A stretch of 5,645 nt of DNA from an uncultured Desulfovibrionaceae bacterium (GCA_949427775.1 CASQEL010000152.1:1-5645), one strand, 5' to 3'. Shown: positions 1-5,645, counted from the first letter of the stretch. The notes: a model not told the origin generated them from the sequence alone. A program made the numbers and translations.

Positions 1-107
1 CCGATGTGAGGAAAGAGATTTTCCTCCATGATGCGGATGACTGCCTTTTGGTATGACGTGTCTACCAACGGTTTTTGTGGATTCAGGGGGATTTGGGCGG
101 ATGGCAT
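1..107 (-). CDS. Possible N-terminus of an unidentified protein, cut by the left edge
   Basis: Seen: reading the minus strand from an ATG at 107, the frame stays open for 35 codons to the window edge. It begins MPSAQIPLNPQKP and continues through VDTSYQKAVIRIMEENLFP. The second half looks like an amphipathic helix followed by a turn, and about 60% of third codon positions are G or C, as expected of a gene here. The frame is also open upstream to a TGA near 190-192, so an ATG at 131, inside the inverted repeat, is an alternative start. Neither start has a good Shine-Dalgarno sequence. It would be the next minus-strand gene after the lon terminator. I do not recognise the family and assign no function. 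The fragment is too short to exclude chance; a short plus-strand frame (3-56) also covers part of it. Confidence 0.38.
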   Translation of the reverse strand, partial: MPSAQIPLNPQKPLVDTSYQKAVIRIMEENLFPHI

Positions 108-116
108 GAAGCAAAA

Positions 117-157
117 ATGTCTACTTAACATAGTGAAATACCATGTTAAATAGACAT
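117..157. repeat. AT-rich inverted repeat, 15-bp arms, 11-nt loop
   Basis: The arms are 117-131 (ATGTCTACTTAACAT) and 143-157 (ATGTTAAATAGACAT). They are reverse complements except for one position, 124 against 150. On the minus-strand RNA that position becomes a G-U wobble, so a full 15-bp stem can form there; on the plus strand it is a C-A mismatch. The loop is 132-142. After one mismatch, AAA at 113-115 can pair with TTT at 159-161. In minus orientation the stem runs into a short U run (116-113), but only 3 or 4 of the 15 pairs are G-C, weak for a terminator. It lies 10-50 nt upstream of the ATG at 107, so an operator or a 5'-leader structure for the left-edge frame is plausible. Function is inferred only. 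Confidence 0.6.
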
Positions 158-202
158 CTTTGGACTTCTTGAGATTGGTTGGGTAACTTCAAAGTGAAAT
201 AC
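132..202. repeat. Direct repeat of AGTGAAATAC (132-141 and 193-202)
   Basis: The ten-base word AGTGAAATAC occurs at 132-141 and again at 193-202, 61 bp apart in the same orientation. On the minus strand it reads GTATTTCACT. The first copy is almost exactly the loop of the inverted repeat at 117-157. In a region of 31% G+C a repeated decamer could arise by chance, but its placement in the loop suggests a possible protein-binding word. No function can be assigned. Confidence 0.35.
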
Positions 203-235
203 TCTAGAGAGCAGACTTTTTATTTCATTTCATAC

Positions 236-269
236 AAAAAGAGGGAACCTCGATCGGGGCTCCCTCTTT
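236..269 (-). terminator. Rho-independent terminator of lon
   Basis: Read on the minus strand, AAAGAGGGA pairs with TCCCTCTTT. One A-C mismatch follows, then an inner stem of about four pairs including one G-U, closed by a GATC loop (252-255). The stem runs directly into five Ts (240-236). It starts 20 nt after the lon stop codon. The GC-rich stem, tight loop and U-run are the classic form of an intrinsic terminator, and the position at the end of the gene cluster fits. Confidence 0.87.
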
Positions 270-289
270 CGTCTCTGCTGTCGTGTCGT

Positions 290-2746
290 CTATTTGGCTG
301 CTTCCGGCTCGGTCAGGGCCAGAGTCAGGACTTCGTCGATGCACGAAACCGGATGCACCTGGATGCGCTTGAGCAGATCGGCGGGAACTTCTTCAAGATC
401 CTTGACGTTCTGCTTGGGAATGATGACGTGCTTGAGGTCGCGCGCCACACCGGCCAGGATTTTTTCCTTGATGCCGCCCACCGGGAGCACACGTCCCTGG
501 AGGGTGATTTCGCCGGTCATGCACAGGCTCGCGTCCACCACCCGGCCGGTGAGGGCGGAAACCAGGGCGGTGGTCAGGGTGACGCCGGCCGACGGTCCGT
601 CCTTGGGCGTGGCCCCCGCCGGAACATGGATATGGATGTCCAGCTTGCGCGTGAAATCCGGATCGATGTTCAACCGGGAAGCCCGGCTGCGAATGTAGCT
701 CAACGCCGCCTGGGCGCTTTCCTTCATTACATCGCCCAACTGACCGGTCAGGGTCAGCCCGCCCTTGCCTTTCATGACCGTGGCTTCCACGTGCAGCACC
801 TCGCCGCCGAAGGGGGTCCAGGCCAGCCCCAGGGCAATGCCGGGACTGAGCTGCTTTTCTTTTTCGTCCTCCAGGAAGCGGGGCACGCCGAGCAGCCTGG
901 GAACACGTTCCGCATCCACATGGAAGGGACCTTTTTCCCCTTCGGCTTTTTTGCGGGCCAGTTTGCGGCATACCGCGCCCAGCTCGCGCTCCAGGTTGCG
1001 CAACCCGGCTTCCCGTGTGTATTCCTTGATGATGCGCTCTATGGCGTCGTCATCAATGGAAATCTCGTTTTCCTTGAGCCCATTGTCCTTTACCAGCTTG
1101 GGCAGCAGGTGACGGCGGGCGATGACCTGTTTTTCCTGCACGGTGTAACCGGCCAGGGTGATCACTTCCATGCGGTCGCGCAGCGGGCCGGGAATGCTTT
1201 CCAGGTGGTTGGCCGTGCACAGGAACATGACCTTGGACAGATCGAAGGGCACATTCAGATAGTGATCGCTGAAGGTGTGATTCTGTTCCGGGTCCAGCAC
1301 TTCCAGCAGCGCCGAGGACGGATCGCCCCGGAAGTCCGCGCCGAGCTTGTCCACTTCGTCCAGCACGATGACGGGGTTTTTGGTGCCGGCCTGCTTGAGC
1401 GCCTGAATGATGCGGCCCGGCATGGAACCGATATAGGTGCGCCGGTGGCCGCGAATCTCGGCCTCGTCACGCATCCCCCCCAGGGACAGACGCTGGAATT
1501 TGCGCCCCATGGCCCTGGCGATGGAGCGCCCCAGCGAGGTCTTGCCCACGCCGGGCGGGCCGACGAAACAGAGGATGGGCCCCTTGGAATCCGGATTGAG
1601 TTTGCGCACGCTGAGATATTCCAGAATACGATCCTTGATCTTGGTGAGACCGTAGTGATCTTCGTCCAGAATAGCGGCGGCGTGACGGATATCCAGCTTG
1701 TCGCGGGACGTTTTTTTCCACGGCAGTTCCACCAGCCAATCCAGATAGGTACGGACCACGGTCGCTTCGGAAGAATCGGCGTGCATGGAGGCCAACCGCC
1801 GCAATTGCTTGTCGGCCTCGGCGCGGACCTCCCTGGGCAACCCGGCCTTGTCCAGGGCCCGGCTCAGTTCCTCCAGATCATCTTCCTCCAGATCCTCGCC
1901 TTCGCCCAGTTCCTTGCGGATGGCCTTCATCTGCTCACGCAGGAAGTAGTCTTTCTGGGCTTTGTCCATGCCTTCGCGCGCCGAGCTCTGGATGCGCGCC
2001 TGAAGGGTGGCCACCTCCACCTCTTTGTTGAGCTGGACGTTCACCAATTGCAGACGCCTGACGGGCTCCATGGTTTCCAGAATCCGCTGGGCGTCTTCGA
2101 TCTTCAGGCGCAGATTGGCGGCAATGAGGTCGGCCAGCCGCCCCGGTTCGTTCACGCTCTGGAGCACGGCCATGACGTCGGCCGTGGTGATGCCGCGCAG
2201 GGAAAGGATTTTCTCGCTCTGCTCGCGGGCGGAACGCAGCATGGCTTCCACCTCGGCGTCCACGGGCACGTCGATTTCCTCCAGCGGCGTGATGTCGGCC
2301 GTCAAAAAGGGATCGGTCCGGGAAAAACGCTCCACGCGGGCCCGCGTCACACCCTGTACCAGCACCTTGATGCGGCCGTCGGGCATCTTGAGCATGCGCA
2401 TGACGTTGACCACCGATCCCACCGTGTACAGATCGTCGGGGCCCGGATTTTCCGTGCTTTCGTCTTTCTGCGTGCACACGAAGAGGTGGCGGCCGCTTTC
2501 CAGCGCCGCCTCTACCGCCTGGACGGACTTGTCCCGTCCGATGAACAGCGGCAGGATCATGTAATTGAACACCACCACGTCACGCACGGCCAGCACCGGC
2601 AATGAGGAAGGAATTTCAGGAGCGGAGAGGACAGCGTCCCTGTCCTGCGCCGAATCTTCCCCGGCGTTGCTCTCCGGAGCGTCCTCGGCGGGGGACTCCT
2701 CCGCCGCGGGCATGGGGATGGCGTCGAATGCATCTTTTTGTGACAT
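290..2746 (-). CDS. lon: ATP-dependent Lon protease (LonA type)
   Basis: Lon is a cytoplasmic homo-oligomeric AAA+ serine protease that unfolds and degrades damaged and short-lived regulatory proteins. The 818-aa product has the LonA architecture. An acidic tail (1-46) is followed by the Lon N domain from about 48 (SLPVLAVRDVVVFNYMILPL) and a helical linker (about 245-375). The AAA+ module has Walker A GPPGVGKT (396-403), Walker B VLDEVDK (461-467, with D463/E464) and a sensor-1 Asn near 513. The protease domain has catalytic Ser719 in PKDGPSAG and Lys762 in GGIKEK, 43 residues apart as in E. coli S679/K722. The ATG at 2746 is chosen because AGGGGAG lies 7 nt upstream; the frame is open further up, but that would run into radC. 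It follows radC by 95 nt and ends at a strong terminator. The family is often heat-inducible, but I saw no CIRCE element or clear sigma-32 promoter. No frameshift or missing catalytic residue was seen. Confidence 0.98.
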   Translation of the reverse strand: MSQKDAFDAIPMPAAEESPAEDAPESNAGEDSAQDRDAVLSAPEIPSSLPVLAVRDVVVFNYMILPLFIGRDKSVQAVEAALESGRHLFVCTQKDESTENPGPDDLYTVGSVVNVMRMLKMPDGRIKVLVQGVTRARVERFSRTDPFLTADITPLEEIDVPVDAEVEAMLRSAREQSEKILSLRGITTADVMAVLQSVNEPGRLADLIAANLRLKIEDAQRILETMEPVRRLQLVNVQLNKEVEVATLQARIQSSAREGMDKAQKDYFLREQMKAIRKELGEGEDLEEDDLEELSRALDKAGLPREVRAEADKQLRRLASMHADSSEATVVRTYLDWLVELPWKKTSRDKLDIRHAAAILDEDHYGLTKIKDRILEYLSVRKLNPDSKGPILCFVGPPGVGKTSLGRSIARAMGRKFQRLSLGGMRDEAEIRGHRRTYIGSMPGRIIQALKQAGTKNPVIVLDEVDKLGADFRGDPSSALLEVLDPEQNHTFSDHYLNVPFDLSKVMFLCTANHLESIPGPLRDRMEVITLAGYTVQEKQVIARRHLLPKLVKDNGLKENEISIDDDAIERIIKEYTREAGLRNLERELGAVCRKLARKKAEGEKGPFHVDAERVPRLLGVPRFLEDEKEKQLSPGIALGLAWTPFGGEVLHVEATVMKGKGGLTLTGQLGDVMKESAQAALSYIRSRASRLNIDPDFTRKLDIHIHVPAGATPKDGPSAGVTLTTALVSALTGRVVDASLCMTGEITLQGRVLPVGGIKEKILAGVARDLKHVIIPKQNVKDLEEVPADLLKRIQVHPVSCIDEVLTLALTEPEAAK

Positions 2747-2753
2747 ATATTTT

Positions 2754-2760
2754 CTCCCCT
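2754..2760 (-). promoter_or_regulatory. Shine-Dalgarno sequence of lon
   Basis: The minus strand reads AGGGGAG here, then seven A/T-rich bases (AAAATAT), then the ATG at 2746. This near-ideal site and spacing fix the lon start. They rule out the much longer open frame that reaches back into radC. Confidence 0.85.
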
Positions 2761-2807
2761 GGACGTGTGCGCATGCCGCGCGCGTCCGTCGTTGATGGCA
2801 AATCCGT

Positions 2808-2836
2808 AGTATATATGCGGAACCCGATCGGGAACG
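2808..2836 (-). promoter_or_regulatory. Weak sigma-70-type promoter candidate for lon
   Basis: In the 95-nt spacer between radC and lon the minus strand has TATACT (2813-2808), a 5/6 match to the -10 consensus, in a small AT-rich patch. It would start transcription near 2801 and give a leader of about 55 nt. No convincing -35 box lies 16-18 nt upstream: the hexamer at 2836-2831 is CGTTCC. A short palindrome, CCCGATCGGG, covers 2823-2832 between the two positions and could be an operator, but this is speculation. Lon could equally be transcribed from upstream. Confidence 0.25.
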
Positions 2837-2841
2837 AACCG

Positions 2842-3531
2842 TTACCGGAACAGTCGGTCCTCCGTCATGCTGTAACAGGCATCCTCCGTGACGATGACGT
2901 GATCGATGAACCGTACTCCCATATGCGGGGAAAGTCGCCGTAATTCGCTGGTCAGCAAAATATCCTTCTGCGACGGCCAAGTGCTGCCGCCGGGATGATT
3001 GTGCACCAGAATGATGCCCCAGGCCCGCCACCGGAGCGCGGTTTCCAACACATCGCGCGGCAGAATGAACACATGCTCCATGGTGCCGCGCGACAAACGC
3101 TCCCAGGACAGCAACCTGTTGCCGCGATCCACCAGCGCCACCCAGCATTCCTCATACGGGCAGCCGGTCAGGCGTCGCCGGGCCATGTGGGCCACGGCCT
3201 GCGGGGTGGCCAGTTCCTCGCGCTTCCGTACCGGGCCTTCTTCACAGCGGGCCGTGAATTCCCGCAGCAACCGCCAAAACACGCTTAACCCCGGGCCGAC
3301 CCCGGTCACGGATTCCAACTCGTCCTGTCGCGCATCCATGACGCCCCGCAGGCTGCCGAAGCGTTTCAGCAGGTTTTTGGCCAACGGTTTGGTGTCTTTG
3401 CGGATCAACACATATCCGAGCAGCAGCTCCAGAATTTCGTAGTCCGCCAACGCCAGGGGTTCCAGCGCGAATCGTGCCTTGAGGCGCGCCCTGTGTCCTG
3501 CGTGATCCTTCCGCCGGGGTTCTGCCGTCAT
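2842..3531 (-). CDS. radC: RadC-family JAMM/MPN-domain protein
   Basis: This 229-aa protein has the RadC (UPF0758) layout. An N-terminal helix-hairpin-helix-like region spans about 28-95, with DYEILELLLGYVLIRKDTKP and the turn VTGVGPGL at 75-82. A C-terminal JAB/MPN domain spans about 107-229. The metal-binding JAMM motif H-x-H-x7-S-x2-D is intact: HNHPGGSTWPSQKD with H177, H179, S187 and D190. The upstream glutamate is probably E127 or E128, in EECWVALVDRGNRL. It ends with the family-typical DHVIVTEDACYSM segment. Known: the family was named for DNA repair, but the classic E. coli radC102 phenotype maps to recG and the true role is unsettled; metal-dependent hydrolase activity is inferred from the motif. 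The ATG at 3531 is preceded by AAAGGA, 11 nt upstream. It sits between holA and lon with spacers of 141 and 95 nt. Confidence 0.95.
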   Translation of the reverse strand: MTAEPRRKDHAGHRARLKARFALEPLALADYEILELLLGYVLIRKDTKPLAKNLLKRFGSLRGVMDARQDELESVTGVGPGLSVFWRLLREFTARCEEGPVRKREELATPQAVAHMARRRLTGCPYEECWVALVDRGNRLLSWERLSRGTMEHVFILPRDVLETALRWRAWGIILVHNHPGGSTWPSQKDILLTSELRRLSPHMGVRFIDHVIVTEDACYSMTEDRLFR

Positions 3532-3542
3532 AGAGTAAGTAG

Positions 3543-3548
3543 TCCTTT
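3543..3548 (-). promoter_or_regulatory. Shine-Dalgarno sequence of radC
   Basis: The minus strand reads AAAGGA, then 11 nt, then the ATG at 3531. The spacing is slightly long but usable. It supports this start, as does the protein beginning 27-30 residues before the conserved DYEILELLL segment. Confidence 0.6.
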
Positions 3549-3672
3549 CGAGTATGCAAGGGGGAAAGGGTATCTTTCACATATGGACAAACCGATTTTG
3601 GCGTCCGAAACACCTCGCGCCGGGCTGCACGCGCGCTTGCGTCGCAAAAAAGACATGCCATGACACTGTGGA

Positions 3673-4644
3673 TTACTTCCGCCCGGCGGGGCGGAAGAGG
3701 CGTATGAGATCCGCAATCAGGGCTTCCAGCGCCTGATCCGGCCGGCGTTCGCCCGACTTGACGTACAGTTCCGCCCGCAGAATCAGATCGAACAGGCGGG
3801 TCAATCCCCGGTGCCCCAGACGGGCGGCCAGTTGTTGCTTGGCCGTAGCGTCGGAGGGGTGCAGGCGCACGTTTTCTCCGGCGCGGATCTGCCAGAGCAG
3901 ACGCGCCTCGCGCAGCAGCATGCTCAGGAACGGAAACAGCAGACCGTCGCCGTCCTTCTGCCCGCGGCGTACTTCCTGCCATGCTCCGGGCACGTTGCCT
4001 GCCTGGATCATCCGGATAAAGGCGAAAATGTTGTATTCCGGCACGTACCCGGCCGAAGCGGCCATTTCCTGCGTCACAGGGTCGGAACCGGCGGCCAGAG
4101 CCAGTTTTTGCAGCTCGTTTTCCACAGCGTTGGCGTCCGGCGGCACGCCCGCGCAGAGTGTTTCCAGCGCGCCCGGCGCGAAGGTCAATCCCAAAACCCG
4201 GGCACGGAGCTGCACATGTTTTTTCAGGCTGCGCTCATCCAACCCCGGAGAACGCCAGATCCATTTCTGCCTGTCCGCAAATGTCAGACAGCGGAGTTTG
4301 GCGATATGGGCGGGAATTTTCGGTTGTTTCTTTTCCCAGGCCACTTCCAGGCAGAATATGGGCAGACATTGGGGATTGGGGACGCCCAAGGCGGCGGAAA
4401 GCCGTTTCCATACGGCGGCGGGGATGTTCTGCGCATTGCGGATCGTCACGACGCGAGATGTGCCGAACAGCCCCTGAAGGGTCAGTTGTTCCCAGAACTG
4501 CGGGGGAAGTTCCTCGTCGCCCCAATAGGTATGGCGTTCCCGGCCCGGGCCGTGATCAGGCAGACCCGCGAGACAGGTTTCTATATGCTCCTTGATGAGC
4601 CGTCCGTCCGGGCAGACGCAGAAATAAAATCCGGGTTGAACCAT
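3673..4644 (-). CDS. holA: DNA polymerase III delta subunit (HolA), clamp-loader component
   Basis: Delta is part of the cytoplasmic clamp loader, where it opens the beta sliding clamp for loading on primed DNA. The 323-aa length is close to the usual 330-345. Family features are a start of the form MVQPGFYFCVCPDGRL, the strand LFGTSRVVTIRNAQNIP (59-75), the NELQKLAL helix (176-183), the segment NIFAFIRMIQAGN (205-217), and the helices LLFPFLSMLLREARLLWQIR (235-254) and ELYVKSGERRPDQALEALI (292-310). No Walker A motif is seen, as expected for delta, which has an AAA+-like fold without ATPase activity. The identification rests on pattern rather than a catalytic motif, because the family is divergent. 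The ATG at 4644 is the first Met of the recognisable N-terminus, but its Shine-Dalgarno is poor: AAGG only 1 nt before the ATG. It lies 143 nt after leuS. Confidence 0.92.
   Translation of the reverse strand: MVQPGFYFCVCPDGRLIKEHIETCLAGLPDHGPGRERHTYWGDEELPPQFWEQLTLQGLFGTSRVVTIRNAQNIPAAVWKRLSAALGVPNPQCLPIFCLEVAWEKKQPKIPAHIAKLRCLTFADRQKWIWRSPGLDERSLKKHVQLRARVLGLTFAPGALETLCAGVPPDANAVENELQKLALAAGSDPVTQEMAASAGYVPEYNIFAFIRMIQAGNVPGAWQEVRRGQKDGDGLLFPFLSMLLREARLLWQIRAGENVRLHPSDATAKQQLAARLGHRGLTRLFDLILRAELYVKSGERRPDQALEALIADLIRLFRPAGRK
3676..3697 (-). other. GC-rich hairpin at the 3' end of holA
   Basis: A perfect 9-bp stem, CTTCCGCCC (3676-3684) with GGGCGGAAG (3689-3697), closes a 4-nt loop. On the minus strand it covers the last codons of holA, ending one base before the TAA at 3675-3673. 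A six-U run exists on the same strand but only 24 nt further on (3651-3646), so this is not a canonical intrinsic terminator. It may pause polymerase, protect the 3' end of the upstream mRNA, or simply reflect GC-rich coding sequence (Pro-Ala-Gly-Arg-Lys codons). Confidence 0.5.
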
Positions 4645-4741
4645 ACCTTGCTGCGGAATTTCTTGCGGCGGATGTTCCCTGGCGACGCTGCCTGTCCGCG
4701 TCCGTCGGTAAAAGTTTTTGCGGAAGGGGAGAGGGGATAGG

Positions 4742-4788
4742 GGCGGGAAGGAAGTTTTTTTCAGAAAACTCCCTTCCCCCCGTTTTTT
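4742..4788 (+). terminator. Stem-loop between leuS and holA with the T-run on the plus strand
   Basis: GGGAAGG (4745-4751) pairs with CCTTCCC (4772-4778). After an A-C mismatch, AGTTTT (4753-4758) pairs with AAAACT (4765-4770), with a loop at 4759-4764. Two further G-C pairs lie outside a C-C mismatch. On the plus strand the stem is followed by C, G and six Ts (4783-4788), the form of an intrinsic terminator for plus-strand transcripts. On the minus strand, the direction of leuS, the same structure starts 6 nt after the leuS stop but is followed by a C-rich stretch without Ts. It could be a weak terminator or processing hairpin for leuS, or a block to antisense transcription. Confidence 0.5.
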
Positions 4789-5645
4789 CAGTTCGCGACG
4801 ATATTCACCAGCTTGCCGGGAATCACCACCACCTTGCGCACGGTGAGGCCTTGCAGGTGGCGGATGATGTTGGGCTCGGCCAGCGCCAGTTTTTCCATGT
4901 CTTCCCTGGAGGCGCCCGCCGGGACTTCAAGCTTGCCGCGCAACTTGCCGTTGATCTGCAGCACGACGGTCAGCACGTCCCGGCGGGTGGCTTCCTCCTG
5001 CCACCGGGGCCAGGGTTGGGCGGTGGCGGAATCCTTGTGCCCCAAATCCTCCCACAGTTCTTCGCACAGGTGGGGGGTCACGGGGCAGAGCAGGGTCAGC
5101 ACCGTGGCCATGGCCGAGGAGAACACCGCCCGGCCGCCGGGGGCGCCCCGCAGCTCTTCCCGGGCCAGGTACATGGCGTTGACCAGTTCCATGATGGCGG
5201 CAATGGCCGTGTTGAACTGGAAACGATTGCCGATGTCCTCCTGGACTTTTTTGACTGTGAGATGCTCCTTGCGGCGCAGATCGCGGGCGGCCGGAGTGGC
5301 GGCGTCGGCATCCGTGGCCGCGCAGGCGGCCATGGGAGACAGATATTCCCGTTCCTCGGCAAAGAGCCGCCAGACGCGGTGCAGGAAGCGCGACGCGCCT
5401 TCGATGCCCGTGTCGGACCAGTCGAAATCCCGTTCCGGCGGCGCGGCGAACAGGCAGAACAGACGCACGGTATCGGCCCCGTACTTGTCGATCATCAGCG
5501 TGGGATCCACCACGTTGCCCTTGGATTTGGACATCTTGGCGCCGTCCTTGAGCACCATGCCCTGTGTGAGCAGGTTGGTGAACGGCTCGTCCAGATCGGT
5601 GGGGAAGTAGCCGCAGTCGCGCAGCGCCTTGGTGAAAAGCGGGAA
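4788..5645 (-). CDS. leuS: Leucyl-tRNA synthetase, C-terminal part (5' end outside the window)
   Basis: LeuRS is a class I aminoacyl-tRNA synthetase that charges tRNA-Leu in the cytoplasm. The 285 residues seen here begin inside the catalytic domain (FPLFTKALRDCGYFPTDLDE) and run to the natural stop. The signature KMSKS is at fragment residues 37-41 in GAKMSKSKGNVVDP. YGADTVRLFCLFAAPPERDFDW follows, and then the anticodon-binding helical domain (GIEGASRFLHRVWRLF onward). The C-terminal domain has VVLQINGKLRGKLEVPAG and ends KLVNIVAN. The KMSKS loop directly follows QGMVLKDGA, so the long leucine-specific insertion found there in E. coli LeuRS is absent, a known family variant. The frame is continuous to 5645; an apparent Met at 5558 is internal. 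A full LeuRS has about 820-870 residues, so roughly two thirds lie beyond the right edge. Confidence 0.97.
   Translation of the reverse strand, partial: FPLFTKALRDCGYFPTDLDEPFTNLLTQGMVLKDGAKMSKSKGNVVDPTLMIDKYGADTVRLFCLFAAPPERDFDWSDTGIEGASRFLHRVWRLFAEEREYLSPMAACAATDADAATPAARDLRRKEHLTVKKVQEDIGNRFQFNTAIAAIMELVNAMYLAREELRGAPGGRAVFSSAMATVLTLLCPVTPHLCEELWEDLGHKDSATAQPWPRWQEEATRRDVLTVVLQINGKLRGKLEVPAGASREDMEKLALAEPNIIRHLQGLTVRKVVVIPGKLVNIVAN

Noticed and set aside
3..56. A plus-strand frame ending at 54-56 that could be the tail of a convergent gene
   Set aside because: Only 17 codons are visible and the opposite strand has a longer open frame with an ATG. It cannot be excluded, but there is too little to annotate.
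106..153. A 15-codon plus-strand peptide (MKQKCLLNIVKYHVK)
   Set aside because: It is very short, has no ribosome site, and lies across the inverted repeat. Nothing else supports translation.
179..2605. An 808-codon open frame on the plus strand, antisense to lon
   Set aside because: It mirrors lon almost throughout, its His/Gln/Gly/Arg-rich product resembles no protein I know, and long antisense frames are expected opposite GC-rich genes with strong codon bias. Lon shows every family motif on the other strand.
2747..3148. An upstream extension of the lon frame by 134 codons
   Set aside because: It overlaps radC in another frame, has low-complexity His/Arg/Gly content, and the strong Shine-Dalgarno at 2754-2760 sets the start at 2746.
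3637..3647. The palindrome TTGCGTCGCAA in the holA-radC spacer
   Set aside because: Its centre is one base, so it would form only about four pairs, and no T-run follows on the useful strand. An 11-bp palindrome can occur by chance.
3644..3660. A sigma-54-like promoter upstream of radC (TGGCAT then TTTTTTGC, minus strand)
   Set aside because: The GG and GC elements are 12 nt apart rather than the required 10, so it does not fit a -24/-12 promoter.
3242..3661. A minus-strand frame beginning MACLFCDASARAARRE with a C-x2-C pair in the holA-radC spacer
   Set aside because: Two thirds of it overlaps radC in another frame, its sequence becomes low-complexity there, and no ribosome site precedes it. 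The Cys pair alone is not evidence.
3811..4740. A 309-codon plus-strand frame antisense to holA
   Set aside because: It is a shadow of holA with no recognisable domain; holA carries the family pattern.

Overview
The window looks like an ordinary core segment of a G+C-rich Gram-negative bacterium. The gene order leuS, holA, radC, lon and the protein sequences point to a sulfate-reducer-like deltaproteobacterium (Desulfovibrionaceae, Desulfovibrio-type). That placement is an inference from recognised sequence style, not from a database search. All supported genes lie on the minus strand, so transcription runs from high to low coordinates.

From right to left in reading direction: (1) the 3' third of leuS (leucyl-tRNA synthetase) enters from the right edge and stops at 4788. 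(2) A 143-nt spacer holds an unusual stem-loop. (3) holA encodes the delta (clamp-loader) subunit of DNA polymerase III and ends in a 9-bp GC hairpin. (4) A 141-nt spacer follows, then radC, a JAMM/MPN-domain RadC-family protein. (5) A 95-nt spacer has a weak promoter candidate. (6) lon encodes a complete ATP-dependent protease of 818 aa, preceded by a strong Shine-Dalgarno sequence and followed 20 nt after its stop by a convincing Rho-independent terminator at about 236-269. (7) Beyond the terminator, 121-240 is strikingly AT-rich (31% G+C by my count, against 77% in a sample of lon at 541-600). It contains a 15-bp inverted repeat whose loop carries a 10-bp word repeated 61 bp away. A short open frame, possibly the N-terminus of another minus-strand gene, runs off the left edge.

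The genes belong to housekeeping processes: translation (LeuRS), replication (HolA) and protein quality control (Lon), plus RadC of uncertain role. Same-strand layout with spacers of 95-143 nt is compatible with partly shared transcription ending at the lon terminator, but the spacers are long enough for separate promoters. I found no mobile element, CRISPR array, tRNA or rRNA, and no clear sign of a novel multi-gene system. The most unusual stretch is the AT-rich dyad region at the left edge.
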